This document shows, in pieces, positions 24,444 to 34,281 of a stretch of DNA of 64,000 nt; position 1 is the stretch's first letter, and every line of letters begins with the position of its first letter. A program made the translations under genes and the position numbers. The DNA is taken from NCBI RefSeq assembly GCF_900103445.1, contig NZ_FNHS01000020.1:1-64000 (forward strand). The letters are read 5' to 3'. The notes under the pieces were generated by a model. That model saw only the letters and a list, made by a program, of their open reading frames with translations, was not told where the DNA came from and did not search any database. This DNA comes from Methylobacterium phyllostachyos (GTDB lineage: Bacteria; Pseudomonadota; Alphaproteobacteria; Rhizobiales; Beijerinckiaceae).

Positions 24444-25717
24444 ACGCGCCGCTCCCGCGCTCGGCCGCCCCCTGCGGGGGCATCGACCTGCATCAGGAGC
24501 AGGGCCAGCGGGCCGTGTTCTGCGGGCTCACCGGCATCGTCTGGCTACATCGGAAGATCCAGGATGCGTTCTTCCTCGTGGTCGGCTCGCGCACCTGCGC
24601 GCACCTGATCCAGTCGGCCGCCGGCGTGATGATCTTCGCCGAACCGCGCTTCGCCACCGCGATCATCGACGAGCGCGACCTCGCCGGCCTCGCCGATGCC
24701 AACGAGGAACTCGACCGGGTGGTGACCCGGCTGATCGAACGCCGGCCGGACATCAAGCTCCTATTCCTGGTGGGCTCCTGCCCGTCCGAGGTGATCAAGC
24801 TCGACCTGTCCCGGGCGGCCCAGCGCCTGTCGAGCCGCCTGAACCCGGTGCGGGTGCTGAACTACTCGGGCTCCGGCATCGAGACGACGTTCACGCAGGG
24901 CGAGGATGCCTGCCTCGCGGCCCTGGTGCCCGACCTGCCCCGCGAAGCCGAGACGAGCACGCCGGCGCTCCTGATCGTCGGCGCGTTGGCCGACGTGGTC
25001 GAGGACCAGTTCCTGCGGATGTTTTCCGCGATGGGCATCGCGGATGTCCGGTTCCTGCCCGCCCGCCGGGCCGGCGGGATGCCGGCGGTCGGCCGCAACA
25101 CCCGCTATCTGCTGGCCCAGCCCTTCCTGACCGAGACCGCCCGCGCCCTTGACGAGCGCGGCGCCCGCCGGCTCGCGGCTCCGTTCCCCCTCGGCGCCGA
25201 GGGCACCACCGGCTGGCTATTTGCGGCCGCTGAGGCGTTCGGCGTCTCGGCCTTGGCCTTCGAGGCCGCGATCGCCCCGGGCCGCGCCCGCGCCGAGACC
25301 GCCCTGGCGCCCCATCGCGAAAAACTCGGCGGCAAGCGGGTGTTCTTCTTCCCCGATTCGCAATTGGAGGTGCCGCTCGCCCGTTTCCTCGCTCGGGAAC
25401 TCGGCGCGGAGCTCGTGGAAGTCGGGACGCCCTACCTCCATCGGGCTCATCTCGCCGCCGAGATCGAATGGCTCCCCGCGGGCACGCGGGTGACGGAGGG
25501 CCAGAGCCTCGACGACCAGATGGACCGCTGCCGGGCGGCCCGGCCGGACCTGACAATCTGCGGACTCGGGCTCGCCAACCCGCTGGAGGCGGAGGGGCTA
25601 TCGACCAAGTGGTCGATCGAGCTGCTGTTCACGCCCGTGCAGGGCTACGAGCAGGCCGGCGACCTCGCCGAGCTGTTCGTGCGCCCGCTCCGGCGCCGCG
25701 CCCTGCTGGAGGTGTAG
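24440..25717 (+). CDS. bchN: Light-independent protochlorophyllide reductase subunit N
   Basis: The 425-residue product has Cys28, Cys53 and Cys114 (in LVGSCPSEVIK), matching the three cysteines that ligate the NB [4Fe-4S] cluster of DPOR. With BchB it forms the nitrogenase-like catalytic component that reduces protochlorophyllide ring D in the dark. The overlapped ATGA start with bchF indicates coupling, and bchB begins five bases after its stop. Confidence 0.96.
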   Translation: MNAPLPRSAAPCGGIDLHQEQGQRAVFCGLTGIVWLHRKIQDAFFLVVGSRTCAHLIQSAAGVMIFAEPRFATAIIDERDLAGLADANEELDRVVTRLIERRPDIKLLFLVGSCPSEVIKLDLSRAAQRLSSRLNPVRVLNYSGSGIETTFTQGEDACLAALVPDLPREAETSTPALLIVGALADVVEDQFLRMFSAMGIADVRFLPARRAGGMPAVGRNTRYLLAQPFLTETARALDERGARRLAAPFPLGAEGTTGWLFAAAEAFGVSALAFEAAIAPGRARAETALAPHREKLGGKRVFFFPDSQLEVPLARFLARELGAELVEVGTPYLHRAHLAAEIEWLPAGTRVTEGQSLDDQMDRCRAARPDLTICGLGLANPLEAEGLSTKWSIELLFTPVQGYEQAGDLAELFVRPLRRRALLEV

Positions 25718-25721
25718 CACC

Positions 25722-27314
25722 ATGCAGCTCACCCTCTGGACCTACGAGGGCCCCCCGCATATCGGCGCGATGCGCGTCGCCACGGCGATGTCCGGGCTGC
25801 ACTACGTGCTGCACGCGCCGCAGGGCGACACCTACGCCGACCTGCTGTTCACGATGATCGAGCGGCGGGACGCACGCCCGCCCGTCACCTACACGACCTT
25901 CCGCGCCCAGGATCTCGGACGCGACACCGCCGAACTGTTCAAGCAGGCGGTCTCGGCCGCCCATGAACGGTTCCAGCCGCAGGCGATGATCGTCGGCGCC
26001 TCCTGCACCGCCGAGCTGATCCAGGACGACCCGGGCGGCCTCGCCAAGGCCCTCGACCTGCCGATCCCGGTGATCCCGCTGGAGTTGCCCGCCTACCAGA
26101 AGAAGGAGAACTGGGGCGCGGCGGAGACTTTTTATCGCCTCGTGCGGGCGCTCGCCGGGCCGCCGGCCCCGCGCCCCGCGCGGGAGCCGGGCTCTCGCCC
26201 GCTCTGCAACATCCTGGGGCCGACGGCCCTGGGCTTCCGCCACCGGGACGACCTGATCGAGATCCGCCGGCTGCTCGACACCCTCGGCATCGCGGTGAAC
26301 ATCGTGGCGCCGCTGGGGGCCACGCCCGCCGATCTCGGCCGACTGAAGGACGCCGACTTCAACGTCGTGCTGTATCCCGAGACCGCCCGGTCGGCCGCGG
26401 AGTATCTCAAGAAGAATTTCGGGCAGTCGTTCACGCAAACCATCCCGATCGGCGTCGGTGGTACGCGCCGCTTCGTCGAGGAGGTGGCGGCGCTCGCCGG
26501 GATCGATTCGGCACCTGTCCTCGACGGCCCCGGTTCGCGCCTGCCCTGGTACTCCCGCTCGGTCGACTCGACCTATCTCACGGCCAAGCGCGTCTTCGTG
26601 TTCGGGGACGCCACCCACGCGATCGGCGTCGCCCGGGTGGCGGCGAAGGAACTCGGCTTCACCGTCGTGGGCCTCGGGACCTACGGCCGCGAATTCGCCC
26701 GCGAGGTCCGCGCCGAGGCCGCCCTGCACGGCATCGAGGCGCTGATCACCGACGATTACCTCGATGTCGAGGCGGCGATCCGCGCGGCTGCACCGGAACT
26801 CGTCCTCGGCACCCAGATGGAGCGCCACGTCGCCAAGCGGCTCGGCATCCCCTGCGCGGTGATCTCGGCTCCGGTCCACGTCCAGGATTTCCCGGCCCGC
26901 TACGCCCCGCAGATGGGCTTCGAGGGCGCCAACGTCCTGTTCGACACCCTGGTCCATCCGCTGATGATGGGCCTCGAAGAGCACCTCCTCGGCATGTTCC
27001 GGGAGGATCCCGAATTCCACGACGGCGTCGGCCCCTCGCATCTCGGCGGCAAGTCCTTCGGGGCTCCGGCGGACGGGGCGTCCGAGGCCACGGAACGGGC
27101 GCCGGCCGACCACCCTCCGACACCGGCGCCCGTTCCGATTCTACTGGACCGCGCAGCGACTTGGTCGCCCGAGGCCGAGAGGGAATTGAAAAAAATCCCG
27201 TTCTTCGTGCGGGGCAAGGCGCGCACCAACACCGAGACCTTCGCCCGGGACCGGCACCTGCCGCTCATCACCGTCGAAACCCTCTACGATGCGAAGGCGC
27301 ATTATGGCCGCTAG
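25722..27314 (+). CDS. bchB: Light-independent protochlorophyllide reductase subunit B
   Basis: This 530-residue protein starts MQLTLWTYEGPPHIGAMRVA. Asp36 (HAPQGDTYADLL) is at exactly the position of the unusual aspartate ligand of the NB cluster in DPOR. The C-terminal region (KIPFFVRGKARTNTETFARD, then LPLITVETLYDAKAH) is the domain that closes over the substrate. It partners with BchN and receives electrons from BchL. It overlaps bchH by 11 bases. Confidence 0.97.
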   Translation: MQLTLWTYEGPPHIGAMRVATAMSGLHYVLHAPQGDTYADLLFTMIERRDARPPVTYTTFRAQDLGRDTAELFKQAVSAAHERFQPQAMIVGASCTAELIQDDPGGLAKALDLPIPVIPLELPAYQKKENWGAAETFYRLVRALAGPPAPRPAREPGSRPLCNILGPTALGFRHRDDLIEIRRLLDTLGIAVNIVAPLGATPADLGRLKDADFNVVLYPETARSAAEYLKKNFGQSFTQTIPIGVGGTRRFVEEVAALAGIDSAPVLDGPGSRLPWYSRSVDSTYLTAKRVFVFGDATHAIGVARVAAKELGFTVVGLGTYGREFAREVRAEAALHGIEALITDDYLDVEAAIRAAAPELVLGTQMERHVAKRLGIPCAVISAPVHVQDFPARYAPQMGFEGANVLFDTLVHPLMMGLEEHLLGMFREDPEFHDGVGPSHLGGKSFGAPADGASEATERAPADHPPTPAPVPILLDRAATWSPEAERELKKIPFFVRGKARTNTETFARDRHLPLITVETLYDAKAHYGR

Positions 27315-30300
27315 GGCGCTTCCCGCCGGCGCGGCCGGCTCGTCGAAGGCGGAGGCCGCGCGGCGCCGGCCGCCGATCCGCGTCGTCATCGTCACGCTCG
27401 ACAATCACTTGGCGAGCGCGGTGGAACGCGCGCGCCTGCGCCTCCGGTCCGAGATGCCCGGGCTGGTTCTGGGCTTCCACGCGGCCGCCGAGTGGGAGAA
27501 CGATCCCGCAACCCTGGAGGCCTGCCGGGCCGACATCGCGCAGGCCGACATCGTGCTCTCGGCCATGCTGTTCATGGACGAGCATGTCCGGGCGATCCTG
27601 CCGGCGCTGGCGGCCCGGCGGGACGGCTGCGACGCGATGGTCGGCTGCCTCTCGGCCGGCGAGGTGGTGAAGACCACGAAGCTCGGCCGCTTCGACATGA
27701 GCGGCACCAAGCGCAGCGCCCTCGACTTCCTCAAAAAACTGCGCGGCAAGCCCGGCCAGCAGGGCAATGCCGGCCGGCAGATGGCCCTGGTGCGCAAGCT
27801 GCCGAAGATCCTGCGCTTCATCCCGGGCTCGGCCCAGGACGTGCGCGCCTATTTTCTCACGCTGCAATACTGGCTCGCAGGGTCCGACGAGAACGTCGCC
27901 GCGCTGGTGCGCTTCCTTGTGCACCGCTACGCGGCCGGCGAGCGGACGGCTTGGCGCGAGGGTCCGGCGGCACCCGCGCCCCTCGACTACCCCGAGACCG
28001 GTCTCTACCACCCGCGCCTGCCGGGCCGGATCGGCGCCGACCCGTCGCGGCTGCCGCACCAAGCGGGCGCGAAGGGCCGCGTCGGGCTGCTGGTGATGCG
28101 CAGCTACGTGCTCGCCGGCAACACCGCCCATTACGACGGCGTCATCGCGGCCCTGGAGGCGCAGGGCCTCGACGTGGTGCCGGCCTTCGCCAGCGGCCTC
28201 GACAACCGCCCGGCGGTGGAGGCCTTCTTCATGAAGGACGGTCGCGCCTGCATCGACGCGCTCGTGTCGCTCACCGGCTTCTCGCTGGTCGGCGGCCCCG
28301 CCTACAACGACGCTGCCGCCGCCGAGGCGATGCTCGCCCGGCTCGACCTGCCCTACCTCGCCGCCCAGGCGCTGGAATTCCAGACGATCGAGCAGTGGGA
28401 GGCGGGCGACCGCGGCCTGTCGCCGGTCGAGGCGACCATGATGGTCGCGATTCCCGAACTCGACGGCGCCACCGCCCCGATGGTGTTCGGCGGCCGCTCC
28501 GCCAATTCCGGCGCCGACAACGCCCGGGATATGCGGGTGCATCCCGAGCGGGCCGCCCGCCTCGCCGAGCGGGTCGCGCGGTTGGTCTCGCTCCGCCGGA
28601 CCGCGAGGCCTGAGCGGAAGCTCGCCGTGGTGCTGTTCAACTTCCCGCCCAACGCCGGCGCCACCGGCACGGCCGCGTTCCTGTCGGTCTACGCCTCGCT
28701 CCTCAACACGCTGAAGGGTCTGGCGGCCGACGGGTACACGGTCGAAGTACCGGAGAGCATCGACGCCCTGCGCGAAACAATCCTGGAGGGCAACGCCAAG
28801 CGCTACGGCACCCAGGCCAACGTCCACGCCCGCATCCCGGCCGAGGATCACCTGCGGCGCGAGACCTACCTCGCCGAGATCGAGGCCCAGTGGGGCCCGG
28901 CACCGGGCCGCCACCAGACCAACGGCGGCGAGATTTTTGTCCTCGGCGCCCAGTTCGGCAACGTCTTCGTCGGGGTCCAGCCCGCCTTCGGCTACGAGGG
29001 CGACCCGATGCGGCTGTTGTTCGAGCGCGGCTTCGCACCGACCCACGCGTTCTCGGCCTTCTACCGCTACCTGCGCGAGGATTTTTCCGCCGACGCCGTG
29101 CTGCATTTCGGCACCCACGGGGCGCTCGAATTCATGCCCGGCAAGCAGACCGGCCTGTCCGAGGCCTGCTGGCCGGAGCGGCTGATTGGGGCGCTGCCCA
29201 ACGTCTACCTCTACGCGGCCAACAACCCGTCCGAGGGGACGCTCGCCAAGCGCCGCTCGGCCGCGACGCTCGTGAGCTACCTGACCCCGAGCCTCGCGGC
29301 GGCCGGGCTCTATCGCGGGCTGCTCGACTTGAAGAGTTCGATCGAGCGCTGGCGCGGCCTCGGCCCCGAGGCGGGGGGCGAGCGGGAGACGCTGGCGCGC
29401 CTGATCCAGGACCAGGGCGCAGCGGTCGATCTCGTGGCGGCCGATCCGGCCTGGACCGGCGATTACGGGGCGCATGTCTCCAGGCTCTGGATTGCCTTGC
29501 AGGAGCTGGAACAGACCCTGATCCCGCATGGGCTGCACGTGGTCGGTCAGGGGACGCCGGAGGAGGAGCGGGTCGATCTGCTGCTGGCACTCGCCGAATC
29601 CGCCCACGGCATGCGGCCCGAGCGGGCCGGGATCGAAGCCCTGGTGGCCGGGCAGGGGATCGAGGCGGCGCTCAAGGCCTCCGGCCTGCCCGCCGACGAG
29701 ACCGCGCGCGCTGCCTTTACGAGCCTTGCCGAGACCGACCGCCTGCTCGCCCGCGACCACGAGGTTCCCGCCCTGCTGCGGGCGCTCGACGGCCGCTTCG
29801 TGCCGCCGGTGGCCGGCGGCGACCTCCTGCGCAACCCCGCGATCCTGCCGACCGGCCGCAACCTCCACGGCTTCGACCCCTACCGCCTGCCCTCGGCCTT
29901 CGCGGTTGCCGACGGCGCCCGGCAGGTCGCCCGGATCCTCGACCGCTTCGCCGCGGACGGAAAGCCCTGCCCGGAGAGCGTGGCCCTGGTCCTCTGGGGC
30001 ACCGACAACCTCAAGAGCGAGGGCGGCCCGATCGCCCAGGCGCTGGCGCTGATCGGCGCCGCGCCCCGCTTCGACGGCTACGGACGCTTGAGCGGTGCGG
30101 AGCTGATCCCGCTGGACACCCTCGGCCGCCCGCGGATCGACGCGGTTGTGACCCTCTCCGGCATCTTTCGGGATCTGCTGCCGCTCCAGACCAAGCTCCT
30201 GGCGGAAGCTTCCTTCCTGGCCGCCACCGCCGACGAACCCCTGGAGCAGAACTACGTCCGGAAGCACGCCCTGGCGATCCAGGCCGAGCAGGGCTGCGAC

Positions 30301-31047
30301 CTCGAAACCGCGGCGCTCCGGGTCTTCTCCAACGCCGAGGGCGCCTACGGCGCCAACGTCAACCACCTCGTCGACTCGGGCAACTGGGACGACGACGCGG
30401 AACTCTGCGAGACCTTCTCCCGCCGCAAGAGCTTCGCCTACGGCCGCACCGGCCGGCCGGCGCCGCAGCGGGCGCTGATGCAGGCGGTGCTGGCCTCCGT
30501 CGACATGGCCTACCAGAACCTCGACTCGGTCGAGGTCGGCGTCACCTCGGTCGATCACTACTTCGACGGGCTCGGCGGCATGGGCCGGGCGGTCGCCCGG
30601 GCCAAAGGCGAGTCGGTTCCGATCTACATCAGCGACCAGACCCGCGGGGAGGGGCACGTCCGCTCCCTGGAGGAGCAGGTTGCGCTGGAGACGCGCACCC
30701 GGATGCTCAACCCGAAATGGTATGAGGGCCTGCTCGGCCACGGCTACGAGGGCGTGCGCCAGATCGAGACCCACCTGACCAACACGGTCGGCTGGTCGGC
30801 CACCGCCAACGCGGTCCAGCCCTGGATCTACGAGCGGATCACCGAGACCTACGTCCTCGACCCCGCCATGCGCGAGCGCATGGCGTCCCTGAACCCCACC
30901 GCCTCCGCCAAGGTCGCCCAACGGCTGATCGAAGCGCACCGCCGCGGCTTCTGGACTCCCGACGCAGCGATGCGCGACGCCCTCGATCGGGCCGAGGAGG
31001 AACTGGAAGACCGCCTGGAAGGCGTCACCGCAGGAGTGGCCGCATGA
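27304..31047 (+). CDS. bchH: Magnesium chelatase subunit H
   Basis: The 1247-residue protein carries the CobN/Mg-chelatase architecture: an N-terminal domain from IRVVIVTLDNHLASAVERAR, the MVGCLSAGEVVKTTKLGRF segment, HFGTHGALEFMPGKQTGLSE around residue 610 and SGNWDDDAELCETFSRRKSFAYG near the end. It binds protoporphyrin IX and, with BchI and BchD, inserts Mg2+. I chose ATG 27304, inside the bchB 3' end; an earlier frame-open start (27289) adds five residues. The stop overlaps bchL (ATGA). Confidence 0.97.
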   Translation: MAARALPAGAAGSSKAEAARRRPPIRVVIVTLDNHLASAVERARLRLRSEMPGLVLGFHAAAEWENDPATLEACRADIAQADIVLSAMLFMDEHVRAILPALAARRDGCDAMVGCLSAGEVVKTTKLGRFDMSGTKRSALDFLKKLRGKPGQQGNAGRQMALVRKLPKILRFIPGSAQDVRAYFLTLQYWLAGSDENVAALVRFLVHRYAAGERTAWREGPAAPAPLDYPETGLYHPRLPGRIGADPSRLPHQAGAKGRVGLLVMRSYVLAGNTAHYDGVIAALEAQGLDVVPAFASGLDNRPAVEAFFMKDGRACIDALVSLTGFSLVGGPAYNDAAAAEAMLARLDLPYLAAQALEFQTIEQWEAGDRGLSPVEATMMVAIPELDGATAPMVFGGRSANSGADNARDMRVHPERAARLAERVARLVSLRRTARPERKLAVVLFNFPPNAGATGTAAFLSVYASLLNTLKGLAADGYTVEVPESIDALRETILEGNAKRYGTQANVHARIPAEDHLRRETYLAEIEAQWGPAPGRHQTNGGEIFVLGAQFGNVFVGVQPAFGYEGDPMRLLFERGFAPTHAFSAFYRYLREDFSADAVLHFGTHGALEFMPGKQTGLSEACWPERLIGALPNVYLYAANNPSEGTLAKRRSAATLVSYLTPSLAAAGLYRGLLDLKSSIERWRGLGPEAGGERETLARLIQDQGAAVDLVAADPAWTGDYGAHVSRLWIALQELEQTLIPHGLHVVGQGTPEEERVDLLLALAESAHGMRPERAGIEALVAGQGIEAALKASGLPADETARAAFTSLAETDRLLARDHEVPALLRALDGRFVPPVAGGDLLRNPAILPTGRNLHGFDPYRLPSAFAVADGARQVARILDRFAADGKPCPESVALVLWGTDNLKSEGGPIAQALALIGAAPRFDGYGRLSGAELIPLDTLGRPRIDAVVTLSGIFRDLLPLQTKLLAEASFLAATADEPLEQNYVRKHALAIQAEQGCDLETAALRVFSNAEGAYGANVNHLVDSGNWDDDAELCETFSRRKSFAYGRTGRPAPQRALMQAVLASVDMAYQNLDSVEVGVTSVDHYFDGLGGMGRAVARAKGESVPIYISDQTRGEGHVRSLEEQVALETRTRMLNPKWYEGLLGHGYEGVRQIETHLTNTVGWSATANAVQPWIYERITETYVLDPAMRERMASLNPTASAKVAQRLIEAHRRGFWTPDAAMRDALDRAEEELEDRLEGVTAGVAA

Positions 31048-31937
31048 ACATCGCAATCCGCAATCCGGTCGTCGCCCGGAAGGAGGAGGGCAGTCTTCAG
31101 GTCGCCCTCGATCCCGATCTCAGAATCGAGACCGCCAAGGTCTTCGCGGTCTACGGCAAGGGCGGGATCGGCAAGTCCACCACTTCGTCGAACCTGTCGG
31201 TGGCCTTCTCGAAGCTCGGCAAGCGGGTGCTGCAGATCGGCTGCGACCCGAAGCACGACTCGACCTTCACGCTGACCAAACGCCTCGCCCCCACGGTGAT
31301 CGACGCCCTGGAGGCGGTGAACTTCCACTCGGAGGAGCTGCGCGTCGAGGATTTCGTGGTTGAGGGCTACAACGGCGTGATGTGCGTCGAGGCCGGCGGC
31401 CCGCCCGCCGGTACCGGCTGCGGCGGCTACGTGGTCGGCCAGACGGTGAAGCTCCTCAAGGAGCATCACCTTCTGGAGGACACCGACGTCGTCGTCTTCG
31501 ACGTGTTGGGCGACGTGGTCTGCGGCGGCTTCGCCTCGCCGCTCCAGCATGCCGACCGGGCGCTGATCGTCACCGCCAACGACTTCGACTCGATCTTCGC
31601 CATGAACCGGATCGTCGCGGCGATCCACGCCAAGTCGAAGAATTACGGCGTGCGCCTCGGCGGCGTCATCGCCAACCGCTCGGCCAAGACCGACGAGATC
31701 GACCGGTTCAACGATGCGGTCGGCCTGAAGCGGCTCGCCCATTTCCCGGATCTCGACGTGGTCCGCCGCTCGCGGCTCAAGAAGTCGACCCTGTTCGAGA
31801 TGGAGTCCTCGCCGGAACTCGACGCCGTGACCGCCGAGTACATGCGGCTCGCCGAGACCCTCTGGGCCGGGGGCGACGCTTGCGAGGCGATCCCCATGAA
31901 GGACCGCGACCTGTTCGAGTTTCTGGGATTCGATTGA
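31044..31937 (+). CDS. bchL: Light-independent protochlorophyllide reductase ATP-binding iron-sulfur protein L
   Basis: A 297-residue NifH homologue. The P-loop GKGGIGKST follows FAVY, GCDPKHDSTF is present, and the two conserved cysteines that bridge a [4Fe-4S] cluster in the dimer lie in PPAGTGCGGY and DVVCGGF. It hydrolyses ATP and passes electrons to BchN-BchB. The start and stop both overlap neighbours (bchH, bchM) by a few bases, so the operon is tightly coupled. Confidence 0.97.
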   Translation: MNIAIRNPVVARKEEGSLQVALDPDLRIETAKVFAVYGKGGIGKSTTSSNLSVAFSKLGKRVLQIGCDPKHDSTFTLTKRLAPTVIDALEAVNFHSEELRVEDFVVEGYNGVMCVEAGGPPAGTGCGGYVVGQTVKLLKEHHLLEDTDVVVFDVLGDVVCGGFASPLQHADRALIVTANDFDSIFAMNRIVAAIHAKSKNYGVRLGGVIANRSAKTDEIDRFNDAVGLKRLAHFPDLDVVRRSRLKKSTLFEMESSPELDAVTAEYMRLAETLWAGGDACEAIPMKDRDLFEFLGFD

Positions 31938-32839
31938 TGGCCAGCGCCAGCTACGACGCCCGCCGGGGCGAGCTCACCACCTATTTCGACCGCACCGCGG
32001 TCGAGGCGTGGTCGCGCCTGACCTCGGACGCCCCGGTCAGCCGGATCCGCGCCACCGTGCGGGCCGGGCGCGACGCCATGCGGGCGACGCTGCTCTCCTG
32101 GTTGCCGGCCGACATGACGGGCCTGCGCCTGCTCGACGCCGGCTGCGGCACCGGGGCGCTCAGCGTCCAGGCGGCGCGGCGCGGCGCTGAGGTGGTGGCG
32201 ATCGACGTCTCGCCGACGCTGATCGGGCTGGCGCAGGAGCGGCTGCCGGCGATCCCCGGGGCCGGACGCATCGAGTTCCGGGTGGGCGACATGCTCGATC
32301 CCGGGCTCGGCCAGTTCGACCACGTGGTGGCGATGGATTCGCTGATCCATTACCGCGCCGCCGACATCGCCCGGGCGCTGGCGGTTCTAGGTGCGCGCAC
32401 GGACGGCTCGGTGCTGTTCACCGTGGCCCCGCGCACGGCGTTGCTGACGCTGATGCACGCGGCTGGAAAGTTCTTTCCGCGCGGCGATCGCTCGCCGGCG
32501 ATCGTGCCGGTGACCGAGGGCGGGCTGCGGCGGCGCATTTCGTCCGAACGCGCCCTCGACGGCTTCGCCTGGGCGCAGAGCCATCGGATTAACAGCGGGT
32601 TCTATCTCTCGAACGCGGTGGCGCTCACGCGAACCCTCCCTCCCCCCTCTGCGGGGGAGGGTACCCTGCGCAGCAGGGGGGGAGAGGGGAACACGGCTCC
32701 CGGAAGTGGCGAGAGCCTTCATGAAGGCCGCGCCGGTTCCTGCACCGGCGCTCCCCTCTCCCGACCCCTGCTGACGCAGGGGCCTCCCTCCCCCGCAGAG
32801 GGGGGAGGGAGCCCATCGGGGACGGGGGTGCGATCATGA
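31937..32839 (+). CDS. bchM: Mg-protoporphyrin IX methyltransferase with repeat-encoded C-terminal tail
   Basis: Residues 1-233 form a normal BchM: the SAM site LRLLDAGCGTGALSVQAARRGA, DMLDPGLGQFDHVVAMDSLIHY, and the closing SHRINSGFYLSNAVALTRT. It transfers methyl from SAM to the ring C13 propionate of Mg-protoporphyrin. Family members end about there (near 225-235). Here the frame continues through a palindromic element (residues 234-291) plus nine more residues to a stop that overlaps the lhaA ATG. The tail is Pro/Gly/Ser-rich and probably disordered. Confidence 0.94.
   Translation: MASASYDARRGELTTYFDRTAVEAWSRLTSDAPVSRIRATVRAGRDAMRATLLSWLPADMTGLRLLDAGCGTGALSVQAARRGAEVVAIDVSPTLIGLAQERLPAIPGAGRIEFRVGDMLDPGLGQFDHVVAMDSLIHYRAADIARALAVLGARTDGSVLFTVAPRTALLTLMHAAGKFFPRGDRSPAIVPVTEGGLRRRISSERALDGFAWAQSHRINSGFYLSNAVALTRTLPPPSAGEGTLRSRGGEGNTAPGSGESLHEGRAGSCTGAPLSRPLLTQGPPSPAEGGGSPSGTGVRS
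32636..32810 (+). repeat. Type A palindromic element forming the bchM 3' end
   Basis: The outer arms are the same ~25-bp perfect pair as in the pucC copy. It encodes LPPPSAGEGTLRSRGGEG, a 20-residue variable centre and APLSRPLLTQGPPSPAEGGG, 58 codons with no stop. The centre includes GCCTTCATGAAGGC (32715-32728), which recurs in the intergenic copy at 60668-60681. The element replaces the expected bchM stop. Confidence 0.9.
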
Positions 32840-34263
32840 CCGCATCCAAAAAACTCACCACCGCCCTGATGCGCCTCGGCCCCGCGGTGCTTCCCTTCGC
32901 GGATGCCGCCACCGTCGAGCTGCCGCTGGGCCGTCTGCTCCGCCTCGCCCTGTTCCAGGTCACCGTCGGCATGGCGGCGGTGCTGCTCATCGGCACGCTC
33001 AACCGCGTGATGATCGTCGAACTCGGCGTCCCGGCCTGGATCGTCGCGATGATGCTGGCGCTGCCGCTGGTCTTCGCCCCCCTGCGGGCGCTGGTCGGCT
33101 TCCGGTCCGACACGCACCGCTCAGTGCTGGGCTGGCGGCGGGTGCCCTATATCTGGTTCGGCACGCTGCTCCAGTTCGGCGGGCTGGCGATCATGCCGTT
33201 CGCCCTGCTGATCCTGTCGGGCGACACGACGGGGCCGCTCTGGGTCGGCGACCTCGCGGCGGCGCTCGCCTTCCTGCTGGTCGGCGCAGGGCTTCACACG
33301 ACCCAGACCGTGGGGCTGGCGCTCGCCACCGACCTCGCCCCCGCGCATGCCCGGCCGAAGGTGGTGGCTTTGCTCTGCGCGGCGCTCCTGTTCGGCATGA
33401 TGGCGAGCGCCGTACTCTTCGGCCTGTTCCTCGCGCATTTCTCGCCGGTGCGGCTGATTCAGGTGATCCAGGGCGCCGCCTTGCTCACCATCATCCTCAA
33501 CGGCTTCGCCCTGTGGAAGCAGGAGCCGCGCGATCCCAATCGGGGCCGCGACGTGCCGCAGCGCGACTTCCGCGCCTCCTGGCGGGCCTATGCCGGGCAG
33601 GGCACCGCCCGGCGCCGGCTCGTGGCGATTGGGCTCGGCACGGCCGGCTTCTCGATGCAGGACATCCTGCTCGAGCCCTATGGCGGCCAGATCCTTCACC
33701 TCTCCGTGGGAGCGACGACGGCGCTCACCGCGCTGCTCGCCGCCGGCGGCGCGCTCGGCCTGCTGATCGCGGCCCGCTGGCTCAACCGCGGCGGCGACCC
33801 GTTCCGTGTGTCGGCGGTCGGCGTCGGGATCGGCATCCTGGCCTTCTCGGCGGTGGTGTTCGCAGCACCTCTCGCCTCGGCCGATCTGTTCGCAGCAGGC
33901 GTCAGCCTGATCGGCCTCGGCGGCGGCCTGTTCGCCCACGGCACGCTCACCGCCTCGATGAACCGCGCCGGCCCCGAGGATACCGGCCTCGCCCTTGGCG
34001 CCTGGGGCGCGGTGCAGGCGACCGCGGCCGGCCTGTCGATCGCCGCGAGCGGCCTCGTGCGCGATGTCGGCGGCGCCATCGCCCAGTCGGGCGTGCTCGG
34101 CGAGGGCATGAACGAGCCCGCCATCGGCTACCTCATCGTCTACCACATCGAGATCGCCCTCCTGTTCGCGGCCCTCCTCGCCCTGGGGCCGCTGGTGCGA
34201 GAGGACGCGCGGGCAGAGACACAACTCCGGCTCGGCGGCGATCTTGCCGGCCGGACGGCCTGA
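32836..34263 (+). CDS. lhaA: LhaA/PucC-family light-harvesting 1 assembly protein
   Basis: The 475-residue protein has about 12 membrane helices, with LPLGRLLRLALFQVTVGMAAVLLIGTLNRVMIVELGVP, GFRSDTHRSVLGWRRVPYIW and a FSMQDILLEPYGG helix, all typical of LhaA (F1696). It is needed for LH1 assembly around the reaction centre. The ATG overlaps the bchM stop, and puhA follows after 18 bases. It is a paralogue of the pucC at 18.4-19.9 kb. Confidence 0.94.
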   Translation: MTASKKLTTALMRLGPAVLPFADAATVELPLGRLLRLALFQVTVGMAAVLLIGTLNRVMIVELGVPAWIVAMMLALPLVFAPLRALVGFRSDTHRSVLGWRRVPYIWFGTLLQFGGLAIMPFALLILSGDTTGPLWVGDLAAALAFLLVGAGLHTTQTVGLALATDLAPAHARPKVVALLCAALLFGMMASAVLFGLFLAHFSPVRLIQVIQGAALLTIILNGFALWKQEPRDPNRGRDVPQRDFRASWRAYAGQGTARRRLVAIGLGTAGFSMQDILLEPYGGQILHLSVGATTALTALLAAGGALGLLIAARWLNRGGDPFRVSAVGVGIGILAFSAVVFAAPLASADLFAAGVSLIGLGGGLFAHGTLTASMNRAGPEDTGLALGAWGAVQATAAGLSIAASGLVRDVGGAIAQSGVLGEGMNEPAIGYLIVYHIEIALLFAALLALGPLVREDARAETQLRLGGDLAGRTA

Positions 34264-34281
34264 GACACGGGGAGTTCCACC

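Noticed and set aside
27268..31056. A 1262-codon open frame on the minus strand opposite bchH
   Set aside because: It mirrors bchH frame for frame, its translation is Gly/Arg/Val/His-rich without any known motif, and high GC content commonly leaves such antisense frames open.
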